64,000 nt of DNA. Source: Orientallactaga sibirica. Taxonomy: Eukaryota > Chordata > Mammalia > Rodentia > Dipodidae. A program made the translations under genes and the position numbers. Shown here piece by piece: positions 46,888 through 58,107 of the stretch (the first letter of the stretch is position 1; the number at the start of each line of letters is the position of its first letter). The stretch is from NCBI GenBank assembly GCA_036365145.1, contig JAEOAD010000982.1, forward strand, positions 6,412,001 through 6,476,000, written 5' to 3'. The notes under the pieces were generated by a model. It worked only from the letters and a program-made list of their open reading frames with translations, had not been told where the DNA came from and searched no databases.

Positions 46888-48100
46888 CAGGTGTGATGGC
46901 GCACACCTTTAATCCCAGCACTCGGGAGGCAGAGGTAGAAGGATCGCGTGAGTTCAAGGCCACCCGGAGACTACATAGTGAATTCCAGGTCAGCCTGGGC
47001 CAGAGTGAGACCCTACCTCGAAAAACCAAAAATAAATAAATAAATAAATAAAAAGGCAAAAGGCAATCTAACTACCTTCAGAATAGTAGCCAGTCTTCTG
47101 TATGAAAATGTGATAATGGGGCTGGAGAGATGGCTTAGTGGTTGAGGCGTTTGCCTTCAAAGCCAAAGGATCCCAGTTCAATTCTCCAGGACCCATGTAA
47201 GCCAGATGCACAAGAGGGCACATGCATCTGGAGTTCGTTTGCAGTGGCCAGAGGCCCTGGAATGCCCATTCTCTCTGCCTCTCTCTTTGCCTCTTTCTCT
47301 CTCTCTCAAATAAATAAATAAAATATATTTTTAAAAAGAAAATATGATAATGGTATTAGGGTATAACCCAATGGTGGAATTCTTTCCTCGTATGCAAACT
47401 GCCTTGGGTTCAGTCTCCAGCACTACAAAAAATGAAAATGTAGCCAGGCGTAGTGGCACACGCCACCTTTAATCCCAGCACTTGGGAGGCAGAGGTAGGA
47501 GGATCGCCATGAGTTCGAGGCCACCCTGAGACTACATAGTGAATTCAGGTCAACCTGAGCTAGAGTGAGATCCTATCTCAAAAAACCAAAAAAGGAAAAA
47601 AAATTAATGTTTTTAAAAATAGCTAATGTGCCTGGCATGGTGGCACATGCCTTTAATCGCAGCACTCGGGAGGCAGAGGTAGGAGGATTGCCGTGAGTTT
47701 GAGGCCACCCTGAGATTATATAATGAATTCCAGGTCAGCGTCTCCTAGAGCGAAACCCTACCTTGAAAAACCAAAAATAGATAAATAAATTTTTAGCGGG
47801 GCGTGGTGGCGCACACCTTTAATCCTAGCATTCAGGAGACAAAGGTAGGAGGATTGCCATGAGTTCAAGGCCAGCCCGAGTGCTGGGTTTAAAGGCGTGT
47901 GCCACCATGCCTGGCCAGCCCTTTTTTAAAAAATTTAAAAAAAAAATTTTTTTTTTGATTTTTCGAGGTAGGGTCTCACTCTAGCCCAGGCTGACCTGGA
48001 ATTAACTATGTAGTCTCAGGGTGGCCTTGAACTCATGGCGATCCTCCTACCTCTGCCTCCCAAGTGCTGGGATTAAAGGTGTGTGCTACCACGCCCGGCT
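46888..48100. mobile_element. SINE cluster: B1, DIP, ID, three B1, B1 minus
   Basis: B1 46888-47052, DIP 47118-47335, ID 47352-47430, B1 47441-47600, B1 47627-47785, B1 fragment 47795-47910, B1 minus 47955-48100. The last two abut in opposite orientation. Confidence 0.85.
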
Positions 48101-48281
48101 CTAAATAAATAATTTTTTAAAAATAGCTAATATATGGAATGGAGCTGAAGACTTTTCCTCTAACAAGAGATTTATACTCAGAAAAAATGCTGGAGGATGA
48201 ACTTCCATTCAAGTCAGTAGATAAATCAATGCATAGGGCTACACTCCATAAAACCTTTTAATGTGGTGGGGGGTTTAATTT

Positions 48282-48282
<1 letters not shown>

Positions 48283-48331
<49 letters not shown>
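48283..48331 (+). repeat. GT microsatellite
   Basis: About 24 GT units beside a B3-like SINE. Confidence 0.95.
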
Positions 48332-48332
<1 letters not shown>

Positions 48333-48553
48333 CCCCGCGCTTGGGGAGGTCACAGGACAACTTCGAAGTGTCTATGCTCCACCTCCTTTGAGATACTGTC
48401 TTTTGCCACTGCAAAAGAACCTCAGACTATCTGGCTGGAGAGTTTCCCATTGTCCTGGCTCCGCCTCCCATCATCGTAGGTGTTTCTGGAAGTTGAACCC
48501 AGCAGGCTTTTGGAGCAAGCGCTTTTAACCACTGAACCATCTCCCCAGCCCCT
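48332..48553 (-). mobile_element. B3-like SINE (minus)
   Basis: Ends ACTGAACCATCTCCCCAGCCC; the adjoining GT run is its typical tail. Confidence 0.7.
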
Positions 48554-48831
48554 AATGTGGGTTTTTTCCTAGATATGGGAGCTGGAGGCGTAGCTCAGTG
48601 GTGAATGCAGGATGCTCCAATCCTCAAAGCAAATAGAAGGCAGCATTAGTTATTTCCTCCTTGGCCCACTGTTCAGATCCCTGTGGAATCCAAGCTGTCA
48701 AGGGATTGACAAGATCAGAGAGCATAAGGGGATGTCTCATTAAGGTGTTTTGACAAGATGAGTTAGTTTGTCCTTTGCCATCAAAATTTGTCATTTTATT
48801 CTGAGATTTTGTTTTAAATTTTATTATTTGC

Positions 48832-49355
48832 GCCAGTAGTGGTGGCGCACGTCTTTATTCCCAGCACTCGGGAGGCAGAGGTAGGAGGATCACCATGAAT
48901 TCGAGACCACCCTGAGACTACAGAACGAATTCCAGGTCAGCCTGGGCTAGAACGAGGCCCTACCTCGAAAAACCAAATTATATATATATTGACATGGAGA
49001 GGGCAGAGTCTTTTGCCCCTGCAAATGAATGCCAGACACTTGCACCACTTTTTTTTACGGTGTTTTGGTTTGGTTTGGTTTGGTTTTTCGAGGTAGGGTT
49101 TCACTCTAGCTCAGGCTGACCTGGAATTCACTATGTAGTCTCAGGGTGGCCTCGAACGCTCGGCGATCCTCCTACTTCTGCCTTCCGAGTGCTGGGATTA
49201 AAGGCGTGCGCCACCACGCCCGGCTTTTGTTTTGTTTTTGAGGTAGGGTTGCACCTCCTTTTGCATTCTCCTTTACTTGAGTGGCTGGGGAATTGAACGC
49301 AGACTGGCAGGCTTTGCAAACAAGAGTCTTTAACCACTGAACCATCTCTCTCCCC
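48832..49355. mobile_element. B1 (plus) and DIP (minus) split by B1 (minus)
   Basis: B1 48832-48977; DIP minus halves 48990-49062 and 49245-49355; B1 minus 49065-49232 between them. Confidence 0.8.
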
Positions 49356-49787
49356 AGTTCCTTTATTCTGGGAGTCTACAAACTATCATAAACATTGGGA
49401 ATAATTTAGCTACAGAGCTTGTACCAATAATAAAACAAAATGCTAAATGCCCCCACTACCTACCCCATCAGAGCTCAGAAAGATTTCACACAAGCTCTTC
49501 TTGATAATTAGAATTTATAGATCTCTGCTTATAGAGAACTCCCATGCAGAGGAGTGAGGAGAGACCACTTAGCCTGTCTGTGCCTGGCATCATTATCGCA
49601 TTCCACATAGGAGTTTTCATCTGAGCCTCAGCTCTTTTTAATTTTGAGATATAGAAGTATATCTACAGTTATATATTAATATGTAACTTCAAACTAGGAG
49701 CACTTAAAGGAAAAAAGAAAGAAGCTCTTAAGCTACTGCACAAGAATTTATACATTGTAGAGCTTTAGAAGAAAGCCATTGACTTGG
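49356..49787. other. Repeat-poor intergenic segment
   Basis: A+T-rich, with no recognised feature. Confidence 0.5.
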
Positions 49788-50313
49788 GGCTAAGGTGTGG
49801 CTCAGGAGTAGAGCAGTGTTTAGCATGCAAGGGTCTGAGTTCAATTGCAGCTCCAAGAAAAAGATCATTGCTTTTGTTGTTTTTGTTTTTTTGTTGTTGT
49901 TGTTGCTTTTGGTTTTTTTCTTTCTTTTTTTAAAAATTTATTTATTTATTTATTTATTTATTTAATAGAGACAGAGAGAGGGGAAAAAGAGGGAGGGAGA
50001 GTGAGAGAATGGGCATGCCAGGGCCTCTAGCCACTGCAAACAAATTCCAGATGCGTGTGCCCCTTTGTGCATCTGGCTTATGTGGGACCTGGAGAATCAA
50101 ACTGGGGTCCTTAGGCTTCGCAGGCATGCGCCTTACTGCTAAGCGGTCTCTCCAGCCCAATTGTTTTTGGTTTTTTGAGGTAGGGTTTCACTCTAGTTCA
50201 GGCTGACCTGGAATTCACTCTGTATTCTCAGGGTGGCTTTGAACACATGGCGATCCTCCTACCTCTGCCTCCCAAGTGCTGGGATTAAAGGCATGCGCCA
50301 CTATGCCCGGCTC
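49788..50313. mobile_element. ID (plus), DIP (minus), B1 (minus)
   Basis: ID-like 49788-49860, DIP 49930-50158, B1 50165-50313. Confidence 0.85.
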
Positions 50314-50584
50314 ATTGCCTTTTTAAAAAATATATAGCTAATGGGTATAGCTTTCTTGAACATTTCTTACTTGCCTAATATTGGGGGAAAGGTTGCCAAG
50401 GAATGTGAAAGATGCTAGGAATGTGAAGCATTAATGCCAGCTGGAGGAGAAATTAATGAAATCTTATGAAAAACTACAGTGCCATTTAAATGGTAAATTG
50501 CTTTTAACTAAGGAATATTATCAGGAGAGAAATGAAAATAGCAAGTATCTCATTGTGGAGATTTCAAACGGACAGAAAAATAGA

Positions 50585-51700
50585 GCCCGGCGTGTTGGCA
50601 CACTCCTTTAATCCCAGCACTCAGGAGACAGAGGTAGGAGGATCGCTGTGAGTTCAAGGCCAGCCTGAGACTACATAGTGAATTCCAGGTCTGCCTGGGG
50701 TACAGTGAACCCCTACCTCAAAAAACCAAAAGGAGAGAGAGAGAAATAGAGCTCTTGTTTCATCCATTACCCACTTGGTGTTTTTGGATTTTTTGTTTTG
50801 TTTTTGAGATGGGGTTTCTTGTGGACTAGGCTAGTCTCAAATACACTACATAGCTGAGGATGTCCTTGAATTCCTCCTCCTCCACCTACTAGGTGCTGGG
50901 ATTATAGGACTATACCACCACACATCGTTCAAACCACTTTGTTTTTACCTAAGGTATTTAAAAGCAGTTTAAAAGCCATAATGACCAGGCTATAAGTTGG
51001 AGACTGAAAGGAAACAGGGATGAGGTTTGTCAGATGAGGACCCTGGAATGAAGGCTGCATGATGACAGGAAAGTCCTTTATGGGAAAGTAAAGAAACCTC
51101 AGGAATGGAAACAAATGTTTTGTTGTTATTGTTTTGAGGCTGGTCTCACTCTGGCCCAGGGTGACCTGGTACTCACTCTCTAACCCAAGCTGGCCTCAAA
51201 CTCATGATGATCCTCAGTTTCTTTTTCTTTTCTTTTCTTTTTAATTTTTTAATTGCTATTTATTTATTTGATACAGAGAGAGAGAGAGAGAGAATGGGTG
51301 CACCAGGGCCTCTAGCCACTGCAAACGAACTCCAGATGCATGTGCCATGTTGTGCATCTGGCTAACATGGGACCTGGAGAATCGAATCTGGGTCCTTAGG
51401 CTTCACAGGCAAGTGCCTTAACTGCTAAGCCATCTCTCCAGCCCCTTTTTCTTTTTTTTTTTTTTCAATTTTTTTTTATTGACAACTTCTTTAATTGTAG
51501 ACAACATTCCATGGTACTTCCCTCCTCTTTTCTTTTCATTCCTTTTTTTTTTTTTTTTTTTTGGTTTTTCGAGGTAGGGTCTCACTCTAGTCCAGGCTGA
51601 CCTGGAATTCACTATGTAGTCTCAGGGTGCCCTCGAATTCATGACGATCCACTTTCCTCTGCCTCCCGAGGGCTGGGATTAAAGGTGTGTGCCACAATGC
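50585..51700. mobile_element. SINEs of duplication III copy 1
   Basis: B1 plus 50585-50740, old B1 minus 50795-50930, old B1 minus 51134-51215 with its head stranded at about 52014-52075, DIP minus 51240-51443, B1 minus 51560-51700. Confidence 0.85.
51458..51545 (-). mobile_element. L1 3' terminus (minus), in duplication III copy 1
   Basis: TTTTTATTGACAACTTCTTT followed by CCATGGTACTTCCCTCCTC is the reverse of the L1 tail seen at 8600-8690. Flanked by DIP and B1 insertions. The same piece recurs at about 53397-53483. Confidence 0.7.
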
Positions 51701-51727
51701 AGTTTTTTTTTTTCTTTTCTTTCTAAA

Positions 51728-52013
51728 GGCAGGGTCTCACTGTGTTGCCCAGGCTGGAGTGCAGTGGCTATTCACAGGCCCAATCCCACTATTGATCAGC
51801 ATGGGAGTTTTGACCTGCTGTGTTTCCAAACTGGGCCGGTTCATGCCTCCTTGGGCAACCTGGTGGTCCCCTGCTCCCAGGAGGTCACCCTATTGATGCC
51901 GAACTTAGTGTGGACACCTGATCGGCATAGCGCACTACAGCCCAGAAATGGACTCAAGCGATCCTCCTGCCTCAGCCTCCTGAGTAGCTGGGACTACAGG
52001 CACATGCCACCAT
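51728..52013 (-). pseudogene. RN7SL: 7SL RNA retropseudogene, copy 1
   Basis: Read on the minus strand, this has the order of signal recognition particle RNA: an Alu-domain start (GTGCCTGTAGTCCCAGCTAC), GGCTGTAGTGCGCTATGCCG, the S-domain GTGTCCACACTAAGTTCGGC and GGGTGACCTCCTGGGAGC, and the closing GCCACTGCACTCCAGCCTGG. At about 286 nt it is close to the full 300 nt, lacking about 10 nt at the 5' end. An A-rich tail (T-rich on the plus strand, 51704-51727) shows retrotransposition. Several substitutions in the loops and the missing 5' end argue against function. Confidence 0.92.
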
Positions 52014-52522
52014 GGTGATCCTCATTTTCTATCTACCCAATGCTGGAGTTAAAGGCATGAGCCACCACATCTGCCTTGGAAATCTTTATTGAGTACAGAA
52101 ATTCCCCAATAATGTCAAAGTCAGGTTGTGAAGGACTGTGTCCTATGTGCAAAAGTGACACTCCAAAATAGTAGTCTCTCTTATGTGACGATCCCATTTC
52201 CATGGTCTCAGTTACCATGGAAACCAAATATTACATACACTATTAGTTTTGGATTGCCTTTTAAAAATATATAGCTAATGGGTATAGCTTTCTTGAACAT
52301 TTCTTACTTGCCTAATATTGGGGGAAAGGTTGCCAAGGAATGTGAAAGATGCTAGGAATGTGAAGCATTAATGCCAGCTGGAGGAGAAATTAATGAAATC
52401 TTATGAAAAACTACAGTGCCATTTAAATGGTAAATTGCTTTTAACTAAGGAATATTATCAGGAGAGAAATGAAAATAGCAAGTATCTCATTGTGGAGATT
52501 TCAAACGGACAGAAAAATAGAG

Positions 52523-53640
52523 CCCGGCGTGTTGGCACACTCCTTTAATCCCAGCACTCAGGAGACAGAGGTAGGAGGATCGCTGTGAGTTCAAGGCCAG
52601 CCTGAGACTACATAGTGAATTCCAGGTCTGCCTGGGGTACAGTGAACCCCTACCTCAAAAAACCAAAAGGAGAGAGAGAGAAATAGAGCTCTTGTTTCAT
52701 CCATTACCCACTTGGTGTTTTTGGATTTTTTGTTTTGTTTTTGAGATGGGGTTTCTTGTGGACTAGGCTAGTCTCAAATACACTACATAGCTGAGGATGT
52801 CCTTGAATTCCTCCTCCCTCCACCTACTAGGTGCTGGGATTATAGGACTATACCACCACACATCGTTCAAACCACTTTGTTTTTACCTAAGGTATTTAAA
52901 AGCAGTTTAAAAGCCATAATGACCAGGCTATAAGTTGGAGACTGAAAGGAAACAGGGATGAGGTTTGTCAGATGAGGACCCTGGAATGAAGGCTGCATGA
53001 TGACAGGAAAGTCCTTTATGGGAAAGTAAAGAAACCTCAGGAATGGAAACAAATGTTTTGTTGTTATTGTTTTGAGGCTGGTCTCACTCTGGCCCAGGGT
53101 GACCTGGTACTCACTCTCTAACCCAAGCTGGCCTCAAACTCATGATGATCCTCAGTTTCTTTTTCTTTTCTTTTCTTTTTAATTTTTTAATTGCTATTTA
53201 TTTATTTGATACAGAGAGAGAGAGAGAGAGAATGGGTGCACCAGGGCCTCTAGCCACTGCAAACGAACTCCAGATGCATGTGCCATGTTGTGCATCTGGC
53301 TAACATGGGACCTGGAGAATCGAATCTGGGTCCTTAGGCTTCACAGGCAAGTGCCTTAACTGCTAAGCCATCTCTCCAGCCCCTTTTTCTTTCTTTTTTT
53401 TTTCAATTTTTTTTTATTGACAACTTCTTTAATTGTAGACAACATTCCATGGTACTTCCCTCCTCTTTTCTTTTCATTATTTTTTTTTTTTTTTTTTTTT
53501 TTGGTTTTTTGAGGTAGGGTCTCACTCTAGTCCAGGCTGACCTGGAATTCACTATGTAGTCTCAGGGTGCCCTCGAATTCATGACGATCCACTTTCCTCT
53601 GCCTCCCGAGGGCTGGGATTAAGGTGTGTGCCACAATGCA
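52523..53640. mobile_element. SINEs of duplication III copy 2
   Basis: The same series as in copy 1: B1 plus, two old B1 minus, DIP minus (53178-53382), B1 minus (53500-53640). Confidence 0.85.
53397..53483 (-). mobile_element. L1 3' terminus (minus), in duplication III copy 2
   Basis: Duplicate of 51458-51545. Confidence 0.7.
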
Positions 53641-53666
53641 GTTTTTTTTTTTCTTTTCTTTCTAAA

Positions 53667-53952
53667 GGCAGGGTCTCACTGTGTTGCCCAGGCTGGAGTG
53701 CAGTGGCTATTCACAGGCCCAATCCCACTATTGATCAGCATGGGAGTTTTGACCTGCTGTGTTTCCAAACTGGGCCGGTTCATGCCTCCTTGGGCAACCT
53801 GGTGGTCCCCTGCTCCCAGGAGGTCACCCTATTGATGCCGAACTTAGTGTGGACACCTGATCGGCATAGCGCACTACAGCCCAGAAATGGACTCAAGCGA
53901 TCCTCCTGCCTCAGCCTCCTGAGTAGCTGGGACTACAGGCACATGCCACCAT
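53667..53952 (-). pseudogene. RN7SL: 7SL RNA retropseudogene, copy 2
   Basis: The second copy of the same 7SL insertion, present because the whole surrounding 1.94-kb block is repeated in tandem. I see no difference from copy 1 within the 7SL part. Confidence 0.92.
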
Positions 53953-54199
53953 GGTGATCCTCATTTTCTATCTACCCAATGCTGGAGTTAAAGGCATGAG
54001 CCACCACATCTGCCTTGGAAATCTTTATTGAGTACAGAAATTCCCCAATAATGTCAAAGTCAGGTTGTGAAGGACTGTGTCCTATGTGCAAAGTGACACT
54101 CCAAAATAGTAGTCTCTCTTATGTGACGATCCCATTTCCATGGTCTCAGTTACCATGGAAACCAAATATTACATACACTATTTTTAAATTTTTTTTTAT

Positions 54200-54611
54200 T
54201 TTTATTTATTTTTTTTTTTTTTTTTTTGGTTTTTGCGAGGTAGGGTCTCACTCTGGCCCAGGCTGACCTGGAATTAACTGTGTAGTCTCAGGGTGGCCTC
54301 GAACTCATGGCGATCCTCCTACCTCTGCCTCCCGAGTGCTGGGATTAAAGGCGTGCGCCACCACGCCCGGCTAAATTTTTTATATTTCCATTTATTTGCA
54401 AGCAGAGAGTGATAGAAGACAGAGAATAGGCACACCAGGGCCTCCAGCCACTGCAAATGCACTCCAGATGCATGTGCCACTTTGTGCATCTGGCTCTATG
54501 TTGGTACTGGGGAATTGAACTTGGGTCACTAGGCTTTGTAGGAAAGCACCTTAATAGCTAAGCTATCTCTCCAGCCCCTACTTTTTAATCTTTAAAAAAT
54601 ACATTAAAGAT

Positions 54612-54654
<43 letters not shown>

Positions 54655-55360
54655 TTTGCAAGCAGAGAGAGATAGAAGAGAGGCAGACAGAGAAATAGGC
54701 ACTCTAGCCACTGCGAACGAACTCCAGATGCATGTGCCCCTTGTGCATCTGGCTTATGTGGGTCCTGGAGAATTGAACCGGAATCTTTTGGCATGGCAGG
54801 CAAACACCTTAACCACTAAGCCATTTCTCCAGTCCCTAAAAAATATTTTTATTTATATGAAAAAGAATGGGTACACTGGGGCCTCTTGCCACTGCAAATG
54901 AACTCCAGACACATATGCTACTTTTTTTTTTGGTTTTTTTTTTTTTTTTTGAGGTAGGGTCTCACTCTGGCCCAGGCTGACCTGGAATTAACTATGTAGT
55001 CTCAGGGTAGCCTTGAACTCACGGCGATCCTCCTACCTCTGCCTCCCAAGTGCTGGGATTAAAGGCGTGCGCCACCACGCCCAGCTCATATGCTACTTTT
55101 GCATCTGGCTTTACATGAGTACTGGAAAATTGAACCTGGGCTATCAGGCTTTGCAAGTAAGCATCTTTAACCACTGAACCATCTCTCTAGCTTCTGTATA
55201 AAATTTTTTTTTTTTTGTTTTTCGAGGTAGAGTCTCACTCTAGCTCAGGCTGACCTGGAATTCACTAGGTAGTCTCAGGGTGGCCTCAAACTCACGGCAA
55301 TCCTCCTACCTCTGCCTCCCGAGTGCTGGGATTAAAGGCGTGAGCCACCACACCCGGCTT
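54200..55360 (-). mobile_element. Minus-strand SINE cluster
   Basis: B1 54200-54373, DIP 54375-54580, DIP 54595-54836, DIP halves 54840-54925 and 55087-55195 split by B1 54930-55086 (CATATGCTACT on both sides), B1 55203-55360. Confidence 0.9.
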
Positions 55361-55489
55361 ATAAAATATTTTTTACATAAAATATTTCTTTACATAAAAT
55401 ATTTTAAGAGCCCACATTCACATAAGTTTTATCACAGTGCATTGATATAATTATTTTTATTACTAACTGTTAATCTCTTCGTACTCCTA

Positions 55490-56098
55490 CATTTGAGGTC
55501 AGCCTGGACTACATATAACCCTACCTGAAAAGACCAAAAAAAAAATAATAGATTAGTGAATTTTATTTATTTATTTATTGGCTTTTTCGAGGTAGAGTTT
55601 CACTCTAGCTCAGGTTGACATGGAATTCACTATGTAGTCTCAGGGTGGCCTCAAATTCATGGCGATCCTCCTACCTCTGCCTCCCAAGTGCTGGGATTAA
55701 AGGCGTGTGCCACCACACCTGGCTAGATTAATGGATTTTTGCCTTATAAACTAAACTCTATCACAGGCATGCATGTAGGGGTCTTGGGATCATTTTTAAT
55801 CATTATATATAGCCCAGTAGTGTCTGTGATTGCAGGCATGCACTGGCATCTTGGGATTAATCCTCAGTGGATAAGGGGAACTTCTTATTATTTTTAAATT
55901 TTTATTTATTTATTTATTTGACAGATAAAGAGAGAGAGAGAGAAAATGGGTGTGCCAGGGCCTCTAGCCACTGCAAATGAACTCCAGACACATGCGCCCC
56001 CTTGTGCATCTGGCTAAAATGGGTCCTGGGGAATCAAACCTGGATCCTTTGGCTTTATAGGCAAACACCTTAATTGCTAAGCCATCCCTCCTGCCCAG
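55490..56098. mobile_element. B1 fragment (plus), B1 (minus), DIP (minus)
   Basis: B1 3' end 55495-55545, B1 55578-55725, DIP 55890-56098. Confidence 0.85.
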
Positions 56099-56577
56099 GT
56101 AAGGGGAACTTTTAGTGCCTCTGTTGGTGGCCAGCAGTGCTCCATAAGCACATATGCTTTGACCATCTCTTGGATTCTGGGCTGTTGTAGAGCCTGAGCA
56201 GTGGCTGAAATGAGTAGGACCTGGAACCACAGGGCATTCAACCTTTAGGAAGGGAGGACTTTGACATTGGGGAGTAATTGTAATTGTAGCTACCATTGTT
56301 GAGGATAAGGATAAAGGTGTGGTCTCAACTTGGCTAAAGTCAAGGAGGACAAGATCACTGGTTGAGGAAGTGGGGGGACATATATCCAAGCTGACTACAT
56401 GAGGAATGGACTGGAGAGGAACTGGAAAATTCTATAGATATTGGACAGAAGCATACATAAGAAGCATCCTCAGTGACATTAGACTGTCCACACTCATGAC
56501 ATTGCTATCTGAAGAGATGTCTCAAATTGGGATAGAAAGTCACTTCCATCAGGAAGCTATCTTAAGAAAATGGGACC
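56099..56577. other. Unclassified intergenic segment
   Basis: No recognised repeat; it resumes at about 57645 after the nested cluster. Possibly an old, unrecognised element. Confidence 0.45.
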
Positions 56578-57635
56578 CTTGGGCTAGAGAGATGGCTTAG
56601 CGGTTAAGGCACTTGCCTGAAAAGCCAAAAGACCCAGATTCAATTCCCCAAGGACCCACATAAGCCTGATGCACAAGGTAATGCATGCATCTGGAGTTCA
56701 TTTGAAGCAATTGGAGGCCCTGGCACACCCATTCCCCCCCCCCAATCTCTCTCAACTAGATAAATAAAAGTTTAAAATTTTTTCAAAATATTTTTTATTT
56801 TTATCAATTTATTTATTTGACAGAGAGAAAGAGGGGGAGAGAGAGAGAATGGGTGTGCCAGGGCCTCCAGCCACTGCAAATGAACTCCAGATGCATGTGC
56901 CACCTTGTGCATCTGGCTAACATGGGTCCTGGGGAATTGAACCTGGATCCTTTGGCTTTGCAGGCAAATGCCTTAACTGGTAAGCCATCCCTCCAGCCCC
57001 CCCCTTTTTTTTGGTTTTTCAAGGAAGGGTCTCACTCTAGCTCAGGCTGACCTGGAATTCACTATGTAGTAGTCTCAGGGTGGCCTCGAACTCATGGCGA
57101 TCCTCCTACCTCTGCCTCCCGAGTGCTGGGATTAAAAGCGTGCACCACCATGCCTGGCCAGCCCTTTTTTTTAATAAAAATTTTTATTTATTTATTTTTT
57201 AATTATTATTATTATTTTATTGACAACTTCTATACTTACATACAAAAAAGCCACCTGATATTTCCCTCCCCTCCCCCATTCCACTTTAGAACTCCAATCG
57301 CCATCATATCCCCTCCCTCTCTCCATTAGTCTCTTTTAATTTGATGTCATCATCTTTTTCTTCTATTTTGAGGGTCTTGCGGAGGTATTGCTAGGCACTG
57401 CAAGGTCATGTATATCGATGCTAATTTCTGTCTGGGCATTTGCATTGTTAAAATAAAATTTTTTAAAAAGAAAATGGGCACCTCAAGCTGGACATGGTGG
57501 CTCACGCCTTTAAGCCCAGCACTGAGTAGGCTGAGGTAGGGGGATCACTGTGAATTTGAGGCCAGCCTTGGACTACAGATGAGTTCCAGGTCAGCCTGAG
57601 CTAGAGTGAGACCTCAAAGAAAAAAAAAAAAAGAA
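56578..57635. mobile_element. Nested SINE/L1 cluster
   Basis: DIP plus 56583-56775, DIP minus 56795-56998, B1 minus 57003-57163, L1 3' end minus 57170-57460, B1 plus 57487-57632. AAGAAAATGGG with CC or CACC after it occurs at 56564, 57469 and 57632. Confidence 0.85.
57170..57460 (-). mobile_element. L1 3' UTR end (minus)
   Basis: Starts with an A-tail read as TTTTATTTATTTATTTTTT, then TATTGACAACTTCT, a pyrimidine-rich tract (57260-57330) and GGTATTGCTAGGCACTGCAA. It is the reverse complement of the end of the L1 at 8450-8690. Confidence 0.8.
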
Positions 57636-57901
57636 AATGGGACCCTCAGAAGATTCATTTCCAATATCATATAGATGAGGATCACTTCCTGAATCAAGAA
57701 TTAGCCCTAAAATGGAATTCATCAAGAAGTGGGGGATGTGAGGAATCTCACTCTCCTGCACCCACTGGCTAGTCCTTCTGAACTCAAACCTCTTTGTCAC
57801 TTCTTCATTTAGTTCTATTTAGAGTCTTGAGCATTCAGCATTCTGTTGCCAATCTGAACCTAACCTCTTGCCCCATCTTGAATTTGTTGCTGGCTTCTAC
57901 T

Positions 57902-57904
<3 letters not shown>

Positions 57905-57943
<39 letters not shown>
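57905..57943 (+). repeat. CA microsatellite
   Basis: About 19 CA units. Confidence 0.95.
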
Positions 57944-57944
<1 letters not shown>

Positions 57945-57945
<1 letters not shown>

Positions 57946-58107
57946 TCCATTTTGGGACTGGGGACAGCACAGGACAAAAGCAAAGTATCCCCAGAAGCCA
58001 TGGATTGTCACTAGAAAAATATCAGTGCCAGGATTGGGATATCTCCTTGAGTTTATTGGCCAGGGAGACCCCTGACCTTCAACCTTGAACCACAGGGGTC
58101 TCAGAAG
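57945..58107 (+). mobile_element. Possible L1-derived fragment
   Basis: CACTAGAAAAATATCAGTGCC and GGATATCTCCTTGAGTTTATTGGCCA (in part) resemble 7645-7710 of the L1 3' UTR, so this is probably a related 3' UTR piece lying next to, not part of, the ORF2 fragment. Confidence 0.5.

Larger units (their letters stand above)
50314..52244 (+). repeat. Tandem duplication III, copy 1 (about 1,931 bp)
   Basis: Runs from ATTGCCTTTTTAAAAAATAT to TTACATACACTATT. Holds B1s, a DIP minus, an L1 3' end, a B1 minus and the 7SL pseudogene. An 8-bp spacer, AGTTTTGG (52245-52252), separates it from copy 2. Confidence 0.95.
52253..54182 (+). repeat. Tandem duplication III, copy 2 (about 1,930 bp)
   Basis: Near-identical repeat of 50314-52244 at a period of 1,937-1,939 bp. 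Differences are mostly single-base length changes (CTCCTCC to CTCCCTCC near 52815, poly(T) lengths near 53480, GATTAAAGG to GATTAAGG near 53620). Confidence 0.95.

Noticed and set aside
51687..52018. Open frames of 69 and 109 residues found twice in the 50-54 kb region
   Set aside because: They read through the antisense strand of the 7SL pseudogene.
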